Part shown: positions 58,365 through 64,000 of the stretch, one piece after another
Position numbering within the stretch: the stretch's first letter is position 1
Layout of the letters: each line of letters starts with the position of its first letter
Source: Pseudolactococcus piscium
Lineage (GTDB): Bacteria > Bacillota > Bacilli > Lactobacillales > Streptococcaceae
Length of the DNA: 64,000 nucleotides
Direction: 5' to 3'
NCBI RefSeq assembly: GCF_002441695.1
Contig: NZ_JXJW01000013.1
Coordinates: 17,918-81,917, forward strand
Translations under genes and position numbers: made by a program
The notes under the pieces: model-generated
The model's input: the letters and a program-made list of their open reading frames with translations, nothing else
Database searches by the model: none
Told to the model about the DNA's origin: nothing

Positions 58365-59999
58365 ATGGCAGAGAGAGAAATTAATGCTGAGGTAATTGCA
58401 GTATTTCCTGATAAGGTAAGAGTTTCCGTTGATGATTTAGAAAATTTTCAAATTGTTGATGAGAAATTGAAGGTTGGATCATATTTAAGAATTGCTGATA
58501 CAGAAGCTGCGGTATTAATTGCAATTATTGAAAATTTCACAATAGAAGTTAGCGACATTCCGAAAAGAAAATACATCATAGAAGCAAAACCACTTGGAAT
58601 GATTAGAGAGGGTAAGTTTGAACGTGGTGGAGATACTATCGCTATTCCTCCAAAATCAGTTGAACCAGCCCGGCAGGAAGAAATTCAAAAAATATTTGAT
58701 GAATCTCTCGAAGCGAAAGAAAAATTTACATTTTCAAAACTAGCTACAAATCAAAACATATCGGTACCAGTTAATGGGAATAAATTTTTTAACAAGCATA
58801 TAGCGGTAATCGGCTCAACAGGTTCAGGGAAGTCTCATTCTGTTGCCAAAATAATTCAGGAAGCAGTAAAGGCTAAAGATAGAGAATATGATGGTTTGAA
58901 TAATTCACATATTATTATTTTTGATATACATTCAGAATATAAGACAGCTTTTCCAGAAGCTAACATGATTGATGTTTCAAACTTAACTTTGCCATACTGG
59001 CTCTTAAGCAGTGATGAACTTCAGGAGCTTTTTTTGGATACAGAAGGTAGTGATCATAATCAGAGAAATATTTTTAAAAAATCGATAATTGATAGTAAAA
59101 AAAATAATTGTAGGGATGAAAAGAGTAGGGAAACCCTTCATTTTGGTTCGCCAGTATTTTTTGAAATCAAAGATGTATTGACTATGGCAGAAGATAAGAA
59201 TAAGGAGATGGTACCTGGAGCTAGCAAACCGAAGGCAGGACCACTTAATGGAAAACTTTCAAATTATATTAGTAGGTTAGAGAGTAAAATAAACGATAAA
59301 AGATTAGAATTTTTATTAGGAGATAGGGCTAAAAAAACCAGTTTTGAAGATGTAATATCACAGTTGTTAGGATATGGTGGTGATAAATCGAATGTTACGA
59401 TTCTTGATTTGAGTGGTGTTCCTTTTGAGGTGTTAAGTATAACAGTGTCTTTAGTATCTCGTATCATGTTTGAATACGGATATTATTATAAACGACTTCG
59501 GCTAGATAATAACCCTAATGAATCTTGTAATAATGATGTCCCTTTACTACTAGTTTACGAGGAAGCTCATAAATATGTTCCTAACAGTGATTTAGCTAAG
59601 TATAGGGCTTCACGGCAATCAATTGAACGGATTGCGAAAGAGGGTAGGAAATATGGAATATCTCTGTTGCTAGCTAGCCAACGACCTTCGGAAATATCAG
59701 AAACGATTTTTTCACAATGTAGTAATTTTATGGCACTCAGGTTGACCAATCCTAGTGATCAAAATTATGTGAAACGATTACTTCCAGATACTCTAGGAGG
59801 ATTAGTGGATAAAATTCCTTCATTACGTTCAGGAGAGTGTTTGCTTATAGGAGATGCAGTAACATTACCCTCAGTAGTTCAGATAGACCGATGTGACTTG
59901 GAACCGTCATCAAATGATATTTCTTATTTTGAACTTTGGAAGCAAGCATGGGTTGATTTAGATATTCAAGAAATCAAAAAAACTTGGCTGGATAATTGA
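58365..59999 (+). CDS. herA: HerA-type AAA/FtsK-like ATPase
   Basis: A 544-aa hexameric DNA-translocase-type ATPase. N-terminal HAS-barrel (1-90, REINAEVIAVFPDKVRVSV), Walker A GSTGSGKS at 150-157, FDIHSEY segment (about 188), Walker B with LLLVYEEAH at 394-402, and the HerA C-terminal motifs GRKYGISLLLASQRPSEISE (arginine finger and sensor region) and LRLTNPSDQNYVKRLLP. It should assemble with the nuclease encoded upstream. GGTGAAGAG gives a good start. The 3' end is followed by a degenerate copy of another gene's tail (60004-60146). Confidence 0.92.
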   Translation: MAEREINAEVIAVFPDKVRVSVDDLENFQIVDEKLKVGSYLRIADTEAAVLIAIIENFTIEVSDIPKRKYIIEAKPLGMIREGKFERGGDTIAIPPKSVEPARQEEIQKIFDESLEAKEKFTFSKLATNQNISVPVNGNKFFNKHIAVIGSTGSGKSHSVAKIIQEAVKAKDREYDGLNNSHIIIFDIHSEYKTAFPEANMIDVSNLTLPYWLLSSDELQELFLDTEGSDHNQRNIFKKSIIDSKKNNCRDEKSRETLHFGSPVFFEIKDVLTMAEDKNKEMVPGASKPKAGPLNGKLSNYISRLESKINDKRLEFLLGDRAKKTSFEDVISQLLGYGGDKSNVTILDLSGVPFEVLSITVSLVSRIMFEYGYYYKRLRLDNNPNESCNNDVPLLLVYEEAHKYVPNSDLAKYRASRQSIERIAKEGRKYGISLLLASQRPSEISETIFSQCSNFMALRLTNPSDQNYVKRLLPDTLGGLVDKIPSLRSGECLLIGDAVTLPSVVQIDRCDLEPSSNDISYFELWKQAWVDLDIQEIKKTWLDN

Positions 60000-60003
60000 T
60001 TTT

Positions 60004-60146
60004 GTTGCAGGATAAATATTGGCAAACTACTGTGAGTAATATTTAGAACTATTGAAAAATTTTTAAATAGAAGTATTCGAAACATAACTTTTATTTCTCA
60101 GTCTTAGAAATATTGTGTATCCTTATTTGTGAGGTGGAAAATTCAG
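60004..60146 (+). repeat. degenerate direct repeat after herA
   Basis: This segment aligns with 63780-63917 (GTGAGTAATATT / GTGAGTGATATT, AGAAATATTG, ATTTGTGAG, AAATTCAG in the same order). It appears to be the last codons and 3' flank of the PHP/TrlF-like relic present there. No gene with a ribosome site lies in 60000-60203. Confidence 0.7.
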
Positions 60147-60203
60147 AAAAACGAGAATATTTAAACAATGTTAGATATTGGAAGTGTTGTTCAGCAAGGG
60201 TTA

Positions 60204-60832
60204 TGATGTTTGAAAGAATATACAGCTTAACATTTTTCAGATAAACATGTTAAGCTTGTAAATATACTAGATTATTCTGATTATGGACTGGGTATAGAAC
60301 GAATGAAAGCTTCCTTTAGAGGTTGTTATTCAGTTTTTGATAGAATAGACTATTTTTTGAATGATTATTATAATTTAGGTCTTAATGACAATGAAGTTGA
60401 TTTTGGAAAAATTTTGAATGAGAAAAACACTAGAAAATTAAGAGAAACATTTCAAAAAATCTGATACTTAGGGCACTATTTTGGATGAAGAAGGATTTAT
60501 CTCCTAAACCAATTAAAGATTTTAGCGAATTTTTAGATCTAATATTAAATAGAGCATATGTTTTGAGAAATACTATAGAATATACATGTTTGAAGATTGT
60601 AAATGATATATTTATTTTAAATGACGAAGAATTGACAGATCTTTTAGATACTATCATATCTATGTCTTCTTTTCAGAAAATATCTCTTTATTTATTGAAA
60701 ACTTGTCGAGAGTTAATTATTTTACTCTATTTAGCCATAATTGCAGAGGAGAGTAACAAACAGAGGAATCTAGAGGGGGAAATTCTTCCTTCGTTTTTGC
60801 TGTCTGAATTTGATGATGATGGGAAGGTTTAA
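60204..60832 (+). pseudogene. LA2681-type HEPN protein remnant
   Basis: Two frames carry one homology: HFSDKHVKLVNILDYSDYG and FDRIDYFLNDYYNLGL (to a stop near 60464), then LRALFWMKKDLSPKPIKDFS and LRNTIEYTCLKIVND (to 60832). This matches the C-terminal half of LA2681-like HEPN proteins, which have HFSDKDV, LDYPSY, FDKIAFFLNDY, LRGLFWLSKDL and RNxxEH. A frameshift lies near 60466, the N-terminal half is missing, and the HEPN catalytic His is Tyr (RNTIEY). It is a dead relic. Members of this family occur in defence loci. Confidence 0.75.
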
Positions 60833-60920
60833 TATGTCTAAAAGAAAAAGAAGAAGTCAATTTGCTCTTTATGAACAATAGTTGTTTTGAATTGTAAGGT
60901 AACGAGGTAAAAAATAAATT

Positions 60921-61685
60921 ATGGTAGAAAATCCTGGATTATTAAAAAATATAGCTTCTTCATATAGAAGTCGATTCAACACTGAAAATTTGATTTCTCC
61001 AAGGTTATTTGAAAATTATAATATACAGGGAAAAAAGATGTTACATACTGTTGATATATATCTTGAATTTAGACAAATGAATAATAGAGAAATAACTATT
61101 ATGAAAACGATTCCTGAAAGAAAATTAATAGAGAATGATATTTGGGAGTTTTACACGGTACTACAAGATCTAAAGTTTAAAGCGAAAGGAATTATATATT
61201 ACGAAGAGTGCAATATTTCGAAACGACTAATTGAACAGGCAAATAACTGTAGTATTGAACTTAAAGAATTTGACTTGATGGATGCAATTCGGAAAAGTCT
61301 TGTGAAAGCTATACAAGTGATGTTACCTGATGATAATATTATAGGAGACCCTTTCTGGATTTTAATGGAAGTATCTAAACAAAGGGAAGTTGAAAAAACA
61401 AATGGAAATTATATTCAATTTGAAAATAAAATCCCTCTTTTTCTTTCTAAAAGACAAGCAAAACAGGTTTGTGATACAAGGAATAAAGTGAATGATTTAA
61501 AAGCACAAGTTTTTGGACTTTCTCAGACTCAATTAAAATCCTTGGTAAAAATATTGGAAGCGCAAGAATATACGGCTCAACTTGGAATAGTTCTCCCGGA
61601 ATTTGAACAACCGAATGATGGACAAGTTGCCCTTTATGATATTGATTCAAAAAAAATACTAGAATATTACTATCGGGAGAATTGA
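60921..61685 (+). CDS. inactive paralogue of the neighbouring PD-(D/E)XK protein
   Basis: A 254-aa soluble protein. It aligns along its whole length with the next gene's product: TVDIYLEFRQMNNREITIMK matches QFDIIYEYEHFGTNYRVAIE; DIWEFYTVLQDLKFKAKGII matches LRDFSYKLEHVGNINGIFI; GDPFW is at 142-146; and the C-terminal module (LSKRQAKQV, VFGLSQTQLK, ILEYYYREN) also aligns. The catalytic E-C-K of the partner is M-K-T here, so it should not cut DNA. GAGG 13 nt upstream is a modest ribosome site. One base separates it from the next gene. Family otherwise unrecognised; role is probably structural or regulatory. Confidence 0.75.
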   Translation: MVENPGLLKNIASSYRSRFNTENLISPRLFENYNIQGKKMLHTVDIYLEFRQMNNREITIMKTIPERKLIENDIWEFYTVLQDLKFKAKGIIYYEECNISKRLIEQANNCSIELKEFDLMDAIRKSLVKAIQVMLPDDNIIGDPFWILMEVSKQREVEKTNGNYIQFENKIPLFLSKRQAKQVCDTRNKVNDLKAQVFGLSQTQLKSLVKILEAQEYTAQLGIVLPEFEQPNDGQVALYDIDSKKILEYYYREN

Positions 61686-61686
61686 T

Positions 61687-62436
61687 ATGAAAAAAAGCTC
61701 AAAAGACAAGGGTGATGAGTTTGAAATAATTATAGAAAATTTATATAAATTGATTTCTGAGAATGAACGAATTAACGCGAAGATTGAAAGAGATGTGCAT
61801 TTAATTGGTGATGATGGAACAGATAATCAATTCGATATAATATATGAATATGAGCATTTTGGTACAAATTATAGAGTAGCAATAGAGTGTAAAAATTGGA
61901 AATATCCTATAAATGTTGCTAGTCTTAGAGATTTTTCATATAAGCTGGAACATGTGGGGAATATTAATGGTATATTTATTTCGGCAGAAAGCGAGTTCCA
62001 ATATGGCGGGAAGAAAGTTGCGATATGGCAAGGAATTAGTTTACTTAAATATAACGAATTCAATCGTTTTATAAGTGGTCAAAATGAAGACTATCTTTCA
62101 CCTGATTATAATACAATAGGAGACCCCTTCTGGATGATGATGGATAAGGGAGGAAAAAATTTGCTAAAACAAAATTCTCATTTGAATTGTATTTATATTT
62201 TTGAAAGTAAATATTTTGCGAATGACTTTTATAAAAGGTATTTAGGAAATAATAGTAATTTTAAAGTGGTAGGTGTATCTCAAAAGCACCTCAAAGAAAT
62301 ATGTTATTTGGTGCAAAAAAATAAAATTAATCTAAAAATGTATAATGCAATTGCGAGAGGATATGATGAACAAAAATTTCATTTTTGGGATCTGAATGAG
62401 AAAGATTTGTTGACCTACATACGTGAGTGGAATTAG
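61687..62436 (+). CDS. Mrr-like PD-(D/E)XK restriction endonuclease-fold protein
   Basis: A 249-aa protein. N-terminal REase-like domain: KDKGDEFEIIIENLY helix (6-20), then D50 in NQFDIIYEY and E67-x-K69 in VAIECKNW, the PD-(D/E)XK triad, and GIFISAESEFQ. GDPFW (145-149) links to a C-terminal module (IFESKYFANDFYK, KVVGVSQKHLK, LLTYIREWN) shared with the upstream protein. GGGAG precedes ATG, one base after the upstream stop. It is likely the catalytic half of a two-protein nuclease. The substrate (foreign DNA) is inferred from context. Confidence 0.75.
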   Translation: MKKSSKDKGDEFEIIIENLYKLISENERINAKIERDVHLIGDDGTDNQFDIIYEYEHFGTNYRVAIECKNWKYPINVASLRDFSYKLEHVGNINGIFISAESEFQYGGKKVAIWQGISLLKYNEFNRFISGQNEDYLSPDYNTIGDPFWMMMDKGGKNLLKQNSHLNCIYIFESKYFANDFYKRYLGNNSNFKVVGVSQKHLKEICYLVQKNKINLKMYNAIARGYDEQKFHFWDLNEKDLLTYIREWN

Positions 62437-62600
62437 TTCTTTTACAATATTTCATCTAGAATATTTAAGAAATATTGGCAAAAAATTTTGGTAGTCTTAA
62501 GTTTGAAAAGCAATAGAAAGAGGGGATGAAAGATGTGACATACGTCAAGTTCTTAGAGTACGAATAGTATAAATTCTCTTAAATTGGTAAGTCCATTCTC
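62437..62600. other. intergenic segment between the nuclease pair and the IS remnant
   Basis: No gene. AATATTT-AAG-AAATATT (about 62458-62476) is a small inverted repeat without T-tract. TGGTAGTCTTAAG (62489-62501) weakly resembles the inverse of the right IS end at 63556 and may be the left IS end. Confidence 0.35.
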
Positions 62601-62603
62601 TCT

Positions 62604-63250
62604 TTAAATGTCCATGCCATGATCCTCAAGTAACGTTTGACATTCATTGCTTGTATATTGACTTCCCTGATCAGAATGCAAGATAATTGAGCTCGTCTCT
62701 CCTTGAGACGCAATAGCTTTCTTCAAGGTACGTTGGACTAACTTAACAGTCATATGTTTGTCTAAATCCCAAGTAATAATTTGTTTAGTATAGCGGTCCA
62801 TAATGGTTGAGAGGTAGCACCAGCCTTTGCTAATTGAGATATAAGTAATGTCAGTTGACCAGACCTGTTCTTCGCTATAGGTTCAGTTAACACCATATTT
62901 TGACGGTCAATGGTGTCCCCTGAAGTATCTGTTGGTTTAAATTTTTTAGTAACGATAGACTTCAAAGAGAGCTCCTTCATCAATTTTTGAACACGTTTTA
63001 TGCCAATTTTTTCTCCCTACTTAAGTAAACAGTTGATGAATTTTAGGTGCACCATAGATAGCTCGATTCTCTTTGAATAGCTGACTAATCTTCAAGGATA
63101 ACTCTTGACGTCTCAATTGGGTTTTAGACGGGGATGATTGATTCGTTTATAATAACTTAACTCTGGAACACCAAGTAATTGACAACTTAATCTGATATTG
63201 AGTGCTAAAATTTGTATTGTTTGCGTCATATCCACAGCACTCAATTCTTT
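62604..63250 (-). pseudogene. IS3 transposase orfB fragments
   Basis: Reading leftward in shifting frames: LSCQLLGVPELSYYKR, GIKRVQKLMKELSLKSIVTK, then DRYTKQIITWDLDKHMT and HSDQGSQYTSNECQTLLEDH, which hold the second Asp of the DDE triad. The frame then stops at 62604 before the catalytic Glu. At least two frameshifts and one stop interrupt it. Similar to the IS150/IS3 rve-type integrase. Confidence 0.85.
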
Positions 63251-63266
63251 TTCTCTGCGAATATGG

Positions 63267-63503
63267 TCAATACTTTTGTAAGATATCTTGTTCCTCTTTA
63301 ACCTGTGCTAGCTGTCTTTTTAATTCAAGATAGTCAGATTTTGATATTGAGTTGTCATTAGACTTTGAATAGCGGTCAATCCATTTATAGATGGTTGCAG
63401 GAAATATACCATATTCTTTAGCTAGATGAGCTACTGATTGACCTGTTTGGTATAAGTCAACAATTGTTTCTTTAAAATCTTTTGAGTATCGTTTTTGCAT
63501 CAT
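63267..63503 (-). CDS. IS3 transposase orfA (helix-turn-helix)
   Basis: 78 aa: QKRYSKDFKETIVDLYQTGQ, then a helix-turn-helix (SVAHLAKEYGIFPATIYKWI) and a leucine-zipper-like tail (KRQLAQVKEEQDIL). AGAAGGAAG precedes the start at 63503. It is intact, but without a working orfB it cannot transpose. Its promoter region includes TATACAGAAGG just upstream. Confidence 0.85.
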   Translation of the reverse strand: MMQKRYSKDFKETIVDLYQTGQSVAHLAKEYGIFPATIYKWIDRYSKSNDNSISKSDYLELKRQLAQVKEEQDILQKY

Positions 63504-63559
63504 TTCTTCCTTCTGTATAAATTATACAATATCGCCTCTAAGATTTTAGGATACCATCA

Positions 63560-63826
63560 ATGTTTAAACATGGAACGCAATGGGTTCGAGCGGATTTTCA
63601 CTTACACACTAGAAAAGATAAAGAGATTCAAAAGAAAGTTGTAGACATTATGGAGGGAGAGAGACATTTACAAAAAGAACCGAAATTTACAGTCTTTGGA
63701 AGTAACGGGGGGGGGGGTTAAAAGTCTAATAAAAGAGGAATAGAAAATAATCACTTGTACTTAAATTTTAATCTGTCACAAGTAGATTCTTGCCACTTTA
63801 TTGTGAGTGATATTGAGAAGCATTAA
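63560..63826 (+). pseudogene. PHP-domain/TrlF-like ATPase relic with large internal deletion
   Basis: From ATG 63560 the frame reads FKHGTQWVRADFHLHTRKDKE, the PHP metal-binding start (DFHLHT) of TrlF-like PHP-AAA ATPases. It then jumps to PKFTVFGSN. An 11-G run (63707-63717) and an in-frame TAA (63719-63721) follow, and the same frame continues as SNKRGIENNHLYLNFNLS to CHFIVSDIEKH and TAA 63824-63826. Full-length relatives are many hundred residues, so the middle is gone. No ribosome site is left; the IS3 end sits 3 bases upstream. The family call rests on the N-terminus alone. Confidence 0.55.
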
Positions 63827-63917
63827 AAATTTCTAGAGTAGAATTATGCGATAAAATAGCTCATGTTTATTACTTTAAGAAATATTGAGTATCTTCATTT
63901 GTGAGATGCTAAATTCA
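63780..63917 (+). repeat. degenerate direct repeat, right copy
   Basis: Partner of 60004-60146. It covers the last codons of the PHP relic and its 3' flank, and runs directly into the duplicated fba tail at 63914. Confidence 0.7.
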
Positions 63918-63970
63918 GCAAATAAAGCTTAATTAAATCAACGTTTGTCAATTGTGGCAGGCGTTTTTTT
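63914..63970 (+). repeat. fba 3' tail and terminator, right copy
   Basis: TTCAGCAAATAAAGCTTAATTAA (stop-codon region of fba, one mismatch to 56203-56225) is fused to the terminator AACGTTTGTCAATTGTGGC...GCGTTTTTTT (one mismatch to the left copy). Relative to the left copy about 62 nt between the two parts are absent. Confidence 0.85.
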
Positions 63971-63971
63971 A

Positions 63972-64000
63972 GGCTCTTTGTCAAATTGTGTGGGAAATAG
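63972..64000. mobile_element. probable terminus of an ISL3-family element (cut by window edge)
   Basis: GGCTCTTTGTCAAATTGTGT begins right after the T-tract of the duplicated fba terminator. ISL3-family inverted repeats begin GGCTCTTTGTCAA. Only 29 bases are present, so this rests on that motif. Confidence 0.5.

Larger units (their letters stand above)
62489..63556 (-). mobile_element. IS3-family element remnant
   Basis: orfA and pieces of orfB lie on the - strand. The right edge is about 63556 (TGGTATCCTAAAAT read inward) and the left edge possibly 62489. orfB is broken by stops and frameshifts and lacks its C-terminal Glu region, so the element is dead. No target-site duplication is visible. 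The right end abuts the ATG of the PHP relic (63560). Confidence 0.75.

Noticed and set aside
63707..63717. Phase-variable on/off switch by the G11 tract
   Set aside because: Stops follow within about 25 nt in all three frames and the gene is already deleted internally, so slippage would not restore a product.

Overview
The window is low-GC Firmicute DNA, almost certainly Streptococcaceae and most like Lactococcus. This rests on the SMK-box metK leader, RpoE delta, ctsR-clpC without mcsAB, a coaE-pmrA-rpmG run, ftsW next to pyc, and the small Lactobacillales families DUF1827, DUF3042 and DUF3272-like. Species is not resolved; a non-lactis lactococcus is my guess. Nearly all genes lie on the + strand. 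The exceptions are birA, a DUF3042 gene, ansA and a DUF1827 gene, plus the IS3 remnant near the right end.

1-56.3 kb is conserved housekeeping chromosome. In order: a truncated glutathione peroxidase, birA, SAM-riboswitch-controlled metK, rny, gmk-rpoZ-priA, rlmB-rae1-degV, the division cluster ftsA-ftsZ-yggS-sepF-yggT-ylmH-divIVA, T-box ileS, an envelope-stress pair (LiaX-like and PspC), hprK-lgt, DUF948 and YtxH genes, miaA-hflX, tRNA-Arg(CCG), rnz-SDR-recJ-apt, rpoE, mltG, greA, ctsR-clpC, hpf, eno, ansA, a CorA-type transporter, pflB, coaE, pmrA-rpmG, ftsW, pyc and fba. Biotin ligase (birA) and its client pyruvate carboxylase (pyc) are both here. Several glycolytic and fermentative genes (eno, pflB, pyc, fba) cluster in the right half. 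pflB carries an in-frame TGA two codons after the catalytic Cys-Cys pair, so it cannot be read through as a normal gene.

56.3-64 kb is an AT-richer accessory island between the 3' end of fba and a second copy of the fba tail and terminator at about 63.91-63.97 kb. It reads as a worn anti-phage defence island. It holds a frameshifted small membrane-protein gene, a two-gene DUF4297-like nuclease plus HerA ATPase operon, a decayed LA2681-type HEPN gene, a tandem pair of paralogous PD-(D/E)XK proteins (one with a catalytic core, one without), an IS3-family remnant, and a deleted, stop-interrupted PHP/TrlF-like ATPase relic. The last bases look like the terminus of an ISL3-family element.

The best candidate for something undescribed is the tandem active/inactive nuclease pair at 60921-62436. 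The two proteins align over their whole length, share a GDPFW motif and a C-terminal module, and are spaced by one base. Secondary points of interest are three genes whose start codon lies exactly 7 nt after an extended -10 box with no Shine-Dalgarno (probable leaderless mRNAs), a hairpin between the Shine-Dalgarno and start of ileS, and the duplicated fba tail that marks the island junctions.
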